NCBI GenBank assembly: GCA_018825305.1
Contig: JAHJEO010000016.1
Coordinates: 186,001 to 250,000 of the forward strand
Length of the DNA stretch: 64,000 nt
Direction of reading: 5' to 3'
DNA from: Gammaproteobacteria bacterium
Lineage (GTDB): Bacteria > Pseudomonadota > Gammaproteobacteria > Burkholderiales > Rhodocyclaceae
Within the stretch, counting starts at the first letter, position 1; each line of letters begins with the position of its first letter. The translations under genes were made by a program, and so were the position numbers. Below the pieces are notes generated by a model. That model saw nothing but the letters and a program-made list of their open reading frames with translations. It was not told where the DNA came from and ran no database searches. This document shows positions 34,263 to 42,461 of the stretch, piece by piece.

Positions 34263-35406
34263 ACGCCGCGCAGCTGCGGAAGCCGGCGTGGATGTCGTCG
34301 CGCTCCGGCGCGAAGAAGTTGCGGTATTGCGGATGCGCCATGCGCGGCGCGGTGGCGCGGCTGGCGCCCTTGAGCACGCGGTGGTCCGTCTCGAAGCCGA
34401 AGCGCGAGTAGTCGCGGTAGGGGTGGGCGACAAAGCCGGCGAAGGACACGAAGCGGCTGGCCGTCCATTCCCAGACGTCGCCCCAGGCGAAATCCGGCGC
34501 CGACAGGGCCGCGCATTCCCACTCGGCCTCGCTCGGCAGCCGCCGCCCGGCCCAGCGGCACCAGGCGTCGGCCGCGTCGCCGCTCACGTGGACCGCGGCG
34601 GCATCGAGGTCCAGCGGCTGCCACGTGCCGTGGCGCCGTGCCTGCCACGCGCCGCCCTCACGCCGCAGGGTACGCGGCATCGCCACCGCGCCCGCCTCGA
34701 CCGCCGGCAGGAAACGGCGCCAGCTGACGGCTACGCTGTCGATGGCGAAAGGCGCCAGTTCGATGTCATGGGCCGGCAGCTCGTTGTCGAAGGCGAAGCC
34801 CGGTCCGGCGTGGCCGAGGCGCCAGGTCGTCGCCGGGATGGCGATTTGCAGCGGCGGCGGCAGCGCGCGCTCGGCGGGGCGCAGCGGCGCGGGCAGGGCG
34901 ATGTCGAGCGCCTGCGCCATGTAGGTGGCGGCTTCGGCGTGCATGTCCTCGTGGAAGAGCGAGAGGCGGAAGAAGTAAAGCCCGGCGTCCGTCGTCGGTG
35001 CGTGCGCCAGCAGTTGCAGCGTCTCGGCCAGGCTGGCGTCGAGATAGGCCCGCGTCGCCGCGAGCGCAGGCAGGGGTATGTGCCAGCGCGAGGCGTGGGC
35101 GACATGGCTCGAATCGTAGAGCGCGTCGGCGCCGGGCAGGCGGCCGTCGGGCCGCGCGTGGTCGGGGTCGCAGGCCAGGCCGCGCTCGCGCTGGCGGTTG
35201 CGGGCGATCCAGAAGTCCTGGAACCATGCGACGTGGCCGGCTTCCCACAGCGGCGGGTTGAGCCGCGGCGAACAGGGCACGCGCAAGTCCTCGCCCAGCG
35301 CGGCGACGTAGGCGTCCTGCAAGGCCAGCGTGCGGCGGCGCGCATCCTGCAGCGCGCCGGTGAGATAGGCCGCGTCGCCGCTGCGGGCGTCGTCGCGCGG
35401 AACCAT
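34261..35406 (-). CDS. egtB: ergothioneine biosynthesis sulfoxide synthase EgtB-like
   Basis: 381 residues. The N-terminal DinB-like domain has LRVPCSPRLNPPLWEAGHVAWFQDFW and RLSLFHEDMHAEA, whose His residues match the EgtB iron site. The C-terminal formylglycine-enzyme-like domain carries PAHDIELAPFAIDSVAVSW, RLPSEAEWECAA, GDVWEWTAS and the end YRNFFAPERDDIHAGFR. EgtB joins hercynine to a thiol using O2 and Fe2+. A related family makes selenoneine, but no senB is next to it. The ATG overlaps the stop of an upstream HTH antitoxin, so expression may depend on a toxin-antitoxin promoter. Confidence 0.85.
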   Translation of the reverse strand: MVPRDDARSGDAAYLTGALQDARRRTLALQDAYVAALGEDLRVPCSPRLNPPLWEAGHVAWFQDFWIARNRQRERGLACDPDHARPDGRLPGADALYDSSHVAHASRWHIPLPALAATRAYLDASLAETLQLLAHAPTTDAGLYFFRLSLFHEDMHAEAATYMAQALDIALPAPLRPAERALPPPLQIAIPATTWRLGHAGPGFAFDNELPAHDIELAPFAIDSVAVSWRRFLPAVEAGAVAMPRTLRREGGAWQARRHGTWQPLDLDAAAVHVSGDAADAWCRWAGRRLPSEAEWECAALSAPDFAWGDVWEWTASRFVSFAGFVAHPYRDYSRFGFETDHRVLKGASRATAPRMAHPQYRNFFAPERDDIHAGFRSCAA

Positions 35407-35777
35407 CAGCCGGCGCCGGCGTGAAGATCGTCCATGTCGCAGCCGAGCGCGGCGGCCAGCTTTGCCAGCAGGTCGGCGGACGGCTTCGCCTTGCCGTGCT
35501 CGATCATCGACAGCATCTGCTGCGTCACGCCGCACGCATCCGCAAGCGCCTGCAGCGTCAGGCCGCGATATTCGCGCCAGACTCTGAGCGGCGCCTCGCC
35601 GGCCAGTCGGCGCTCGACGAATTCCAGCGGGAACGTTTCCTCGTTGCGTGCCCGGGCATCCTTCACGTCGGCGACGTCCTGCAGTTCTTCGAGCCTGGCC
35701 AGCAGGGCCATCCACTCGGTCATCGGTACGACGGCAAAGGCCGGCTTCCCGTCTTGCTCAATGATCTGTGCACTCAT
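35406..35777 (-). CDS. antitoxin-like protein: N-terminal short domain plus XRE HTH
   Basis: 123 residues, GAGGAGA before the ATG. Residues 1-45 look like the N-terminal part of Phd/RelB-type antitoxins (QDGKPAFAVVPMTEWMALL). Residues 70-120 are an XRE helix-turn-helix (YRGLTLQALADACGVTQQMLSMIEHGKAKPS, parts LTLQALADACGVTQQMLS and LAKLAAALGC). Such proteins pair with RelE toxins. Only the last codons of that toxin remain upstream (35774-35836), so this is an orphan antitoxin. It sits directly in front of egtB. Confidence 0.82.
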   Translation of the reverse strand: MSAQIIEQDGKPAFAVVPMTEWMALLARLEELQDVADVKDARARNEETFPLEFVERRLAGEAPLRVWREYRGLTLQALADACGVTQQMLSMIEHGKAKPSADLLAKLAAALGCDMDDLHAGAG

Positions 35778-35836
35778 TTGTACGCATCTCCTCTCGTGGC
35801 GATCTTCAGTACCAGCAATATCAACTCGCCAGAGGT
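35774..35836 (-). pseudogene. remnant of a RelE/ParE toxin gene (C-terminal 20 codons)
   Basis: The minus strand reads ELILLVLKIATRGDAYK followed by a TGA that overlaps the antitoxin ATG (ATGA). This is a typical RelE C-terminus in the typical coupled position. Upstream in the same frame the sequence passes at once into repeat copy 10 and then the higA stop, so the rest of the toxin gene has been lost at the repeat. Confidence 0.75.
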
Positions 35837-35861
35837 CGCCGTCCCGCCAGCGCCGACTTTT
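35835..35861 (-). repeat. dispersed 25-bp repeat, copy 10 (at relE deletion junction)
   Basis: GTCGCCGTCCCGCCAGCGCC then GACTTTT. Its T-run touches the higA stop codon; its other end abuts the relE remnant. Confidence 0.9.
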
Positions 35862-36151
35862 CAGGCGGCCAGCCGCTCGATGGCCTCCAGCGCCGCGCCG
35901 GCCTTGGCCATGGCCTCTTCCGTGTCGTAATCCGCCTGCAGGCCGAGCCAGAAGCCGGGCGTGGTGCCCAGCGCACGCGCCAGGCGCAAGGCGGTGTCCG
36001 CCGTGATCGCGCGCCGTCCGGCACAGATTTCGCCGATGCGGATCGGCTGCACGCCGATGGTCTTGGCCAGACGGTACTGGCTGATGCCCAGTGGATCGAG
36101 GAACTCTTCCTTCAGCACTTCGCCGGGATGGATGTTGGGTAGCCGTTTCAT
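35861..36151 (-). CDS. higA: HigA-family antitoxin
   Basis: 96 residues, AGGAGG before the ATG. It begins RLPNIHPGEVLKEEFLDPLGISQYRLAKTIGV (parts HPGEVLKEEFL and LGISQYRLAKTIGV), the classical HigA start. It continues IRIGEICAGRRAITADTALRLARALGTTPGFWLGLQ (parts EICAGRRAI and FWLGLQ). It binds HigB and represses its own promoter. It lies 11 bp after higB in the toxin-first order typical of higBA. Confidence 0.94.
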   Translation of the reverse strand: MKRLPNIHPGEVLKEEFLDPLGISQYRLAKTIGVQPIRIGEICAGRRAITADTALRLARALGTTPGFWLGLQADYDTEEAMAKAGAALEAIERLAA

Positions 36152-36162
36152 ATGGCCTCCTG

Positions 36163-36444
36163 TCAGTGATAGTCGCAAATCTCGACGTGTTCGGCATTGC
36201 CCTCGTTCCAGACGAAGCACACACGCCACTGATCGTTGATGCGGATGCTGTGCTGGCCGGCGCGGTCGCCGGAAAGCAACTCCAGCCGGTTGTTCGGCGG
36301 CACCCGCAGATCGTCGAGCCGACGCGCGTTGGCAATCATCCGCAACTTGCGCCGCGCCACGGCCTGGATCTGATTTGGCAGTTTCCGGGTGAACAGGCCG
36401 TTCCAGATGCTTTCGGTGGCGTCGTCGTGGAACGAGGCAATCAT
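36163..36444 (-). CDS. higB: HigB-family toxin (RelE superfamily)
   Basis: 93 residues from MIASFHDDATESIW. HigB features: GLFTRKLPNQIQAVARRKLRMI, LRVPPNNRLELLSGDRAGQHSIRIND and QWRVCFVWNEGNAEHVEICDYH (parts QWRVCFVW and VEICDYH). It is a ribosome-dependent mRNA endonuclease in studied systems. The pair is complete with higA. Confidence 0.94.
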   Translation of the reverse strand: MIASFHDDATESIWNGLFTRKLPNQIQAVARRKLRMIANARRLDDLRVPPNNRLELLSGDRAGQHSIRINDQWRVCFVWNEGNAEHVEICDYH

Positions 36445-36455
36445 GAAGCAAAGCG

Positions 36456-36475
36456 TATCGCAACGCGATAATATC
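36456..36475. promoter_or_regulatory. palindromic operator candidate upstream of higBA
   Basis: TATCGCAACGCGATA is a perfect 6-bp inverted repeat around AAC. It overlaps a second palindrome, GATAATATC. It lies 12-31 bp before the higB ATG, where HigA autorepression sites are found. The AT-rich stretch is also the best promoter candidate in this gap. Confidence 0.6.
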
Positions 36476-36532
36476 GTCAAGCGACAAGTTTGTGGCAGGG
36501 ATGCCATGAGTGTTTTGGGCGACAATGCTCCC

Positions 36533-39424
36533 ATGACACCCGAGAAGTTCATCGCCCTCTGGCGCGACAACCCGCTCACCGAGCGCGCCGGTGCGCAGGG
36601 CCACTTCGACGACCTGTGCGAGCTGCTCGGCGTTGACAAGCCGCGCGATCCCGACAACTACTGCTTCGAGCGCGGCGCCGCCAAGGCCAGCGGCCCCGAA
36701 GGCAATCGCGGCTGGGCCGACGTCTGGAAGCGCGGCCATTTCGGCTGGGAAAACAAGCGGCCGGGGCGCGACCTGCGCGCCGCGCTGAAGCAGCTCACCG
36801 ACTACGCGCTGGAGCTTGAAAATCCCCCGCTGCTCGTCGTCTCCGACCGCGAACGCATCGAGATCCACACCGCCTTCACCGGTTATCCCGACGAGCCGCG
36901 CCGCATCGCCATCGCCGACATCGGCGCGCCCGAAAACCTGCAGACCCTGCGCTGGGTCTTCACCGAGCCCGAGAAGCTGCGCCCGGTCAAGTCGCTTGCC
37001 GCCATCACCGAGGAAGCCGCCGGCCAGTTCGGCGCGCTGGCCGAGACGCTGCGCGGCCGCGGGCAGGAAAGCCATGCCGTCGCCCACTTCCTCATCCAGT
37101 GCCTGTTCTGCATGTTCGCCGAGGATGAAGGCCTGCTGCCGCGCGGGGTCTTCACCGGGCTGCTGACCAAGGCGGCGAGCGACCCGACGCGTGCCGCCAA
37201 CCGGCTGACTGCGCTGTTCGCCGCCATGCGCGACGGTGGCGACTACGGCGACGAGACCATCGCCTGGTTCAACGGCGGCCTGTTCGCGGTCGTTGCCGTG
37301 CCGCCGCTCGAAGCCTCGGACGTCGCCGCCCTGCAGCGTGCCGCCGACATGGACTGGCGCAACATCGACCCCTCGATCTTCGGCACCCTGTTCGAGCGCG
37401 GGCTCAACCCGGCCAAGCGCTCGCAGCTCGGCGCGCACTACACCGACCCGGCGACCATCATGCGGCTGGTCGAGCCGGTCGTCGTGCGGCCCTTGAGCGT
37501 CGAATGGCGGGCCGCGAAGGAGCGCATCGTCGCCGCGCTCCGGAAGTCGAAGAAGAAGAAGGACAAGGCCTATAACGATGCCGCCGCCATCTTTCAGCAC
37601 CACCTCGAACGCCTGCGCAACTACCGCGTGCTCGACGCCGCCTGCGGCAGCGGCAACTTCCTCTACCTCGCCCTCAAGGCGCTGAAAGACCTCGAACGCC
37701 GGGCCAACACGGAGGCCGAGGCGCTGGGTCTGGAACGGCATATCAACATCGAAGTCTCGCCCGCCAACGTGCTGGGCATCGAGCTCGACCCCTACGCCGC
37801 CGAGCTTGCCCGCGTCACCGTCTGGATCGGCGAAATCCAGTGGATGCTGCGGAACGGCTATCCCTACGCCACGCAGCCCATCCTCAAGCCGCTCGACACC
37901 ATCGAATGCCGCGACGCGCTGATAGAAAAAGTTCCCGCAGGGACGCAGAGCGCTGGCGCTGGCGGCACGGCGGTCGAGGCCGAATGGCCCGCCTGCGACG
38001 CCATCGTCGGCAATCCGCCCTTCCTCGGCGACAAGAAGATGCGCGGCGAACTCGGCGACGACTACACCGACACCCTGCGCAAGTGCTACGCCGGTCGCGT
38101 ACCGGGCGGTGCGGATTTCGTCACCTACTGGTTCGAGAAGGCGCGGGCGCAGATCGAAGCTGACAAATGCACGGCGGCCGGCCTGGTCGCCACCAACTCG
38201 ATTCGCGGCGGCGCCAACCGCAAGGTTCTGGATCGCATTGCCGCCAGCGGCCGCATCTTCGAGGCGTGGAGCGACGAGGCATGGATCAACGAAGGTGCAG
38301 CGGTGCGGGTGTCGCTGGTGGCGTTTGGCAAAGGTGAAGCCTCAAGGCTGGATGGAAAAGAAACGCAAGTCATTCATTCCGACCTGACGGCTAGCGAAAA
38401 CTCCAACCTGACGACAGCGCAAAGGCTCGTCGAGAATGCGGGCGTATGTTTCGAGGGCATCAAGAAGTATGGGCCGTTCGATGTTCCCGGTGAAACCGCC
38501 CGCGCTTGGCTGGCGTTAGGCGGCAACCCAAACGGTCGACCAAACGCCAATGTGCTGCGCCCGTGGATCAACGCCACCGACGTGGTGCGCAGCGACTCTG
38601 ATACTTGGGTCATCGACTTCACCGGCCTGACGGAAAGCGAGGCTGCCCTTTACGAAGCGCCGTTCGAGCATGCGCGGAGCAATGTGCAACCGGCACGTGC
38701 GCAGGATCGCAACGCGAAAACCCGTACTCAGTGGTGGCTCTACGAGCGTCCGCGTCTTGAATTACGCAAGGCCATCGAGGTACTACCGCGCTACATCGTC
38801 ACGCCTGTGGTTGCCAAGCACCGCATTTTTGCGTGGCGATCCTCGCCCACGCTCGCCATGAATCTGCTGGACGTCGTCGCCCGCGCCGACGACGCCACCT
38901 TCGGCGTCCTGCATTCGCGCTTCCACGAGCTCTGGTCGCTGCGGCTCGGCACCTCGCTCGAAGATCGCCCGCGCTACACCCCGACCACCACCTTCGAGAC
39001 CTTCCCCTTTCCGGCCGGCCTGACGCCGCGCGACACGGCAACTGTGGCCGGCCAGCCGGCGCCGCCGTGCATGGCGGCGCAGATTCCCGCCGCCAACATC
39101 GCCGCCGCCGCGCGGCGCCTGAACGAACTGCGCGACAACTGGCTCAACCCGCCGGAATGGACCGAGCGCATCGCCGAGGTCGTGCCCGGCTACCCCGACC
39201 GCATCGTCGCCAGGCCCGGCCATGAGGCCGAGCTGAAGAAGCGCACCCTGACCAAGCTCTACAACACCCGCCCGGCGTGGCTGGCCAATGCGCACCAGGC
39301 GCTCGACGCGGCAGTGGCCGCGGCCTATGGCTGGGCGGATTACACGGCGGAAATGCCGGACGAGGAAATCCTGCGGCGCCTGCTGCTGCTGAATCAGGAG
39401 CGCAAGGCCGCCGAGGCGAAATGA
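36533..39424 (+). CDS. MmeI-like Type IIL restriction-modification enzyme
   Basis: 963 residues from MTPEKFIALWRDNP; ATGs at 36506 and 36389 are alternatives. The N-terminal nuclease motif D-x9-ExK is intact (D63, E73, K75 in WADVWKRGHFGWENKRPG), exactly the MmeI spacing. A helical spacer follows. The gamma-type N6-adenine methyltransferase has LDAACGSGNFLYLAL (about 366-380) and NPPF (about 493). A target-recognition region (about 560-800) and a helical C-terminus complete it. One polypeptide therefore cuts and protects DNA. The recognition region has visibly lower G+C than the flanks, as if exchanged. An interrupted repeat copy lies just before NPPF. It is divergent from higBA. Confidence 0.85.
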   Translation: MTPEKFIALWRDNPLTERAGAQGHFDDLCELLGVDKPRDPDNYCFERGAAKASGPEGNRGWADVWKRGHFGWENKRPGRDLRAALKQLTDYALELENPPLLVVSDRERIEIHTAFTGYPDEPRRIAIADIGAPENLQTLRWVFTEPEKLRPVKSLAAITEEAAGQFGALAETLRGRGQESHAVAHFLIQCLFCMFAEDEGLLPRGVFTGLLTKAASDPTRAANRLTALFAAMRDGGDYGDETIAWFNGGLFAVVAVPPLEASDVAALQRAADMDWRNIDPSIFGTLFERGLNPAKRSQLGAHYTDPATIMRLVEPVVVRPLSVEWRAAKERIVAALRKSKKKKDKAYNDAAAIFQHHLERLRNYRVLDAACGSGNFLYLALKALKDLERRANTEAEALGLERHINIEVSPANVLGIELDPYAAELARVTVWIGEIQWMLRNGYPYATQPILKPLDTIECRDALIEKVPAGTQSAGAGGTAVEAEWPACDAIVGNPPFLGDKKMRGELGDDYTDTLRKCYAGRVPGGADFVTYWFEKARAQIEADKCTAAGLVATNSIRGGANRKVLDRIAASGRIFEAWSDEAWINEGAAVRVSLVAFGKGEASRLDGKETQVIHSDLTASENSNLTTAQRLVENAGVCFEGIKKYGPFDVPGETARAWLALGGNPNGRPNANVLRPWINATDVVRSDSDTWVIDFTGLTESEAALYEAPFEHARSNVQPARAQDRNAKTRTQWWLYERPRLELRKAIEVLPRYIVTPVVAKHRIFAWRSSPTLAMNLLDVVARADDATFGVLHSRFHELWSLRLGTSLEDRPRYTPTTTFETFPFPAGLTPRDTATVAGQPAPPCMAAQIPAANIAAAARRLNELRDNWLNPPEWTERIAEVVPGYPDRIVARPGHEAELKKRTLTKLYNTRPAWLANAHQALDAAVAAAYGWADYTAEMPDEEILRRLLLLNQERKAAEAK
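37925..37975 (+). repeat. dispersed 25-bp repeat, copy 11 (interrupted, inside MmeI-like gene)
   Basis: GAAAAAGT is followed by about 19 unrelated bases and then GCGCTGGCGGCACGGCGGTC. Seen as a repeat split by a short insertion. Encodes SAGAGGTAV. Confidence 0.5.
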
Positions 39425-39513
39425 TCGCCGTGCCGCCGCCCCGATCTTGTCGTAGCATCGGCGGCTTGTCCGGCGCCGGCGGCGCCCAACTTCTGCCCGG
39501 AGTGTGCCTTCAC

Positions 39514-40578
39514 ATGTTCGCGATTCGTGCCCGGTCGGTGACCGGTTTCATGGCTTTGCTGCTTTTTCCGCTGGCCGCGCTGGCCGGCTTTGCCGAGGCG
39601 CTGACGGCCTACCAGGTTAGGGACTACGCCACCGCCATCGATGAATCCCGCGCGGCTGCCGCGGCCGGCGACGCTCGCGGCAGCTTCCTGCTGGGGGTGA
39701 TGATCCAGAACGGCCAGGGCGTCGCCGCGAATTCGGGCGAGGCGGCGGCCCTGTATGAAAAGGCGGTGCAGGGCGGGGTGGTCGGCGCCTTCTCGAAGCT
39801 GGCGCAGCTCTACGCCCGCGGCGATGGCGTGGCGAAGGACCTGGCCAAGGCACTGGCCCTGGCACGCCGCGGCGCCCAGGCGGGCGATCCGGAGGCCACC
39901 TTCTTCCTGCATGTCCTGCTGACCGCGGGGCCGCTCGGCTACCTCGATGCGGCCGGCAAGCCGGACCATGCGAAATACCGGCAATTGGCGGCACGGCCGG
40001 TGGGCGAGCGCGGCAGTGACGTGGAGGCCCGGGACGCGCTGTATTGGGCGGCGGCCAAGGGCTATCCGCTGGCGGTGATGTCGCTCGCCCTGACGCTCGG
40101 CGGCACGGTGGGTGACGGCAATCGCGAGCGCATGCTGGCGGCGCTGGCCAAGCTTCCCGGCCACACCAATCAGGCATTGAAGAACTACGAACAGGTCGCC
40201 CGCCACATCGAGCGCCTGGGCACGAGCTACACCAGTCCGCAGCTGTTCCTCGATTCGCAAGTCACGCAGATGGTGGCGGGCACGGTCCAGACCTGCGGCA
40301 TTCGCGATCCGAAGAGTGCCGAGCGGGCGCCGCTGGCGGAGCTCGTCGCCGTCGCGATCTCCAAACCGGTCAGCGGTGCGGCGTATCTGCCGAGCAAGGT
40401 CGCCGGCAACGAGCGTGCCTACCTGCTTGCCGGCGAGTGGGAAGAACGCTGGACCTACCGCGGTTGCGGCAAGACGGCGGACGTCACGGTCAGGTTCATG
40501 GCCGACGGCCTCGGCGGCGCCTTCATGACCTCGGCGCAAAAGCTGCAGCCCGGCGCCGCGCCGGCAACCGCGCTCTAG
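39514..40578 (+). CDS. secreted Sel1-like repeat protein
   Basis: 354 residues from MFAIRARSVTGF; an ATG at 39421 overlapping the previous stop is also in frame but would put a charged leader before the signal peptide. Signal peptide at about 1-27 (GFMALLLFPLAALAGFAEA). Two to three Sel1/TPR-like repeats follow at about 30-135: GDARGSFLLGVMIQNGQGVA, GAFSKLAQLYARGDGVAKD and GDPEATFFLH. The C-terminal 150 residues have three Cys and no recognised domain. Sel1 proteins act as periplasmic protein-interaction scaffolds. No partner is indicated. Confidence 0.8.
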   Translation: MFAIRARSVTGFMALLLFPLAALAGFAEALTAYQVRDYATAIDESRAAAAAGDARGSFLLGVMIQNGQGVAANSGEAAALYEKAVQGGVVGAFSKLAQLYARGDGVAKDLAKALALARRGAQAGDPEATFFLHVLLTAGPLGYLDAAGKPDHAKYRQLAARPVGERGSDVEARDALYWAAAKGYPLAVMSLALTLGGTVGDGNRERMLAALAKLPGHTNQALKNYEQVARHIERLGTSYTSPQLFLDSQVTQMVAGTVQTCGIRDPKSAERAPLAELVAVAISKPVSGAAYLPSKVAGNERAYLLAGEWEERWTYRGCGKTADVTVRFMADGLGGAFMTSAQKLQPGAAPATAL

Positions 40579-40635
40579 CCGTTCCGGCCCGACCATGTAC
40601 ATGACCGCCGCCAGGAATGGCCAGCCGCCGCATCC

Positions 40636-41787
40636 ATGGAACTGATCAACCCCCGTACCTTCCTCGTCGTCGCCAACCTGCTCGGCCTGCTGTGCGCGCT
40701 GGTGTTGTGGGTGCAGGCGCGCAGCTTTCCCGACGACATCCTCGGCCTGCGCGACTGGGCCAGGGCGGTGTTCCTGATCGCCTGCGCCTCGGGGCTGGCC
40801 TCGATGCGCGCCGTGTTGCCCGACGCCGTCGCCATCATCCTGGCGAGCGGACTGCTGCTGCTCGGGCAGTTCCTGCTGGTGATCGGCCTGTTGCGTTTCA
40901 ACGGCCGCGAGCCGCACTGGCGGCCGACGCTCGACGCGATCGGGGCGGTGCTGATCGTCATCACCTGGCTGACCTACGGCAGCCACAGCTACCAGGGGCG
41001 GATCTTCCTGATGGCGCTGGCGCACATCGGCTTCTTTTCGTTCGGCGCCGTGCTGGCCTGGCAGGCGGAGCCAAAGGGTTTCGGCAGCCGCTTCCTCAGC
41101 GTGGTCTTCCTGCTCGGTGCGGCCATCGCCATCTGGCGGCTGACGACGCTGTCGGCGACGGTCGTCGATGCCGACGAAATCTTCGACTACAGCCTGATCC
41201 AGCAGGTCTATCTCGGCATGTTCTCGCTCGGGGTGCTTGGCCTGTCGATCGGCTTCATCCTGCTGGCCAACGACCGCCTGCGCGTCGAGCTGGAGTTCAT
41301 GGCGACGCGCGACCCGATGACCGGCCTGTTCAACCGCCGCGCCTTCTTCGCCCGCGCCGAAACCGAGTGGGCCCGCAGCCTGCGTTCCGGGCGGCCGCTG
41401 GCGGTGATCACCTCGGACATCGATTTCTTCAAGAAGATCAACGACAGTCGCGGCCATCATGTCGGCGACCTCGTCATCAAGGACTACGCCACGCGCTCGG
41501 CCCGCACGCTGCGCCTGCCGGACATCCTGGCCCGATTCGGCGGCGAGGAGTTCGTGCTGCTGCTGCCCGATACCGCCCTGGACGAGGCGCTGCAGGTGGC
41601 GGAACGGATTCGCCAGGACATCGCGGATCACCGCGAGCCGGCGCTGCCGCCCTACACGGTGAGCCTGGGCGTGGCCGTGGCGCAGGGCAAGGCCGGGCAG
41701 GCGGCCGACATCCAGGCGCTGATCGCCGAGGCCGATGCGGCGCTCTATCGCGCCAAGCAGCGCGGCCGCAATCGCGTCGAAACTTAG
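40636..41787 (+). CDS. membrane-bound diguanylate cyclase
   Basis: 383 residues. Six hydrophobic helices (about 8-210) form an integral sensor. The GGDEF domain (about 218-380) has DPMTGLFNRRAF, SDIDFFKKINDSRGHHVGD, the I-site RLPD and the active site ARFGGEEFVLLLP, all intact. It should make c-di-GMP at the inner membrane. Its end overlaps the convergent unknown gene by 4 bp. Confidence 0.93.
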   Translation: MELINPRTFLVVANLLGLLCALVLWVQARSFPDDILGLRDWARAVFLIACASGLASMRAVLPDAVAIILASGLLLLGQFLLVIGLLRFNGREPHWRPTLDAIGAVLIVITWLTYGSHSYQGRIFLMALAHIGFFSFGAVLAWQAEPKGFGSRFLSVVFLLGAAIAIWRLTTLSATVVDADEIFDYSLIQQVYLGMFSLGVLGLSIGFILLANDRLRVELEFMATRDPMTGLFNRRAFFARAETEWARSLRSGRPLAVITSDIDFFKKINDSRGHHVGDLVIKDYATRSARTLRLPDILARFGGEEFVLLLPDTALDEALQVAERIRQDIADHREPALPPYTVSLGVAVAQGKAGQAADIQALIAEADAALYRAKQRGRNRVET

Positions 41788-42377
41788 CTTCGCGGGTCGC
41801 GCGGCGGCGCTTCGCCGAAATCGCGCCGCAGCTGCTCCAGGTCACGGCGGTAACTCTCGGCGTCGCCGTGGTCGAAGAACTTCGGGTAGTGCTCGTGCGC
41901 GGCCAGCAGCCGGCGCGCGTGCTTGATCGGGCACCAGTACTGCTCGGTGCGCGCCGCGACTTCGCGGGCGTAGGCGGCGACGCCGTTGCCGTAGGAGCAA
42001 TAGAAGCAGTTGAACTTCTCGATGAGGTTCAGGTACGGCAGGTCTTCGCGGTCGAACACCAGGTAGTCGGCGCGGCGCACCCGGGGGATGCCATAGACCG
42101 GGAAGCAGACGAACTGGTAGAGCGTGACGAACAGGTCCATCAGCAGGAAGGGGATCCAGCCGAGATAGATGACCGGTGCGGTCAGCAGCACCAGCGGGCG
42201 CGCGCGCAGCACGAAGCGCAGCAGCCCTTCCTTGTAGCGCTTCTGCTGCCGCAGGAACTCGCCGGCCAGCCGCAGCCGCTGCTGTTCGAGGTCGAGGCGC
42301 GCCTGGCGGTAGACCTCTTCCACCTCGTCCTGCATGGCCTGGATGCGAGCCAGCAGTTCGTCCAGATGTTGCCTCAT
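41784..42377 (-). CDS. conserved membrane protein of unknown function
   Basis: 197 residues. A charged coiled-coil N-terminus (residues 1-50) is followed by one or two hydrophobic segments (VLLTAPVIYLGWIPFLLMDLF). A conserved-looking Cys/His-containing part comes next: NLIEKFNCFYCSYGNGVAAY, ARTEQYWCPIKHARRLL and HYPKFFDHGD. The CxxC plus a third Cys and several His could bind metal. I do not recognise the family by name. It may be cotranscribed with chrA, 84 bp upstream on the same strand; that gap has a small TGCCG/CGGCA hairpin without a usable T-run. Confidence 0.75.
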   Translation of the reverse strand: MRQHLDELLARIQAMQDEVEEVYRQARLDLEQQRLRLAGEFLRQQKRYKEGLLRFVLRARPLVLLTAPVIYLGWIPFLLMDLFVTLYQFVCFPVYGIPRVRRADYLVFDREDLPYLNLIEKFNCFYCSYGNGVAAYAREVAARTEQYWCPIKHARRLLAAHEHYPKFFDHGDAESYRRDLEQLRRDFGEAPPRDPRS

Positions 42378-42461
42378 CCTGCGTCCCTCGTTTTTTTGCC
42401 GTTGCGGCAGGGGCGCAGTATGCGCTGTTGCGAAGCGGCTGTCCCGGGCGTGCCGTTCCTG

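Noticed and set aside
42390-42420. Possible terminator near a T-run between chrA and the unknown gene
   Set aside because: The TGCCG/CGGCA stem has the T-run on its upstream side in one direction and A-run downstream in the other, so it fits a terminator in neither direction.
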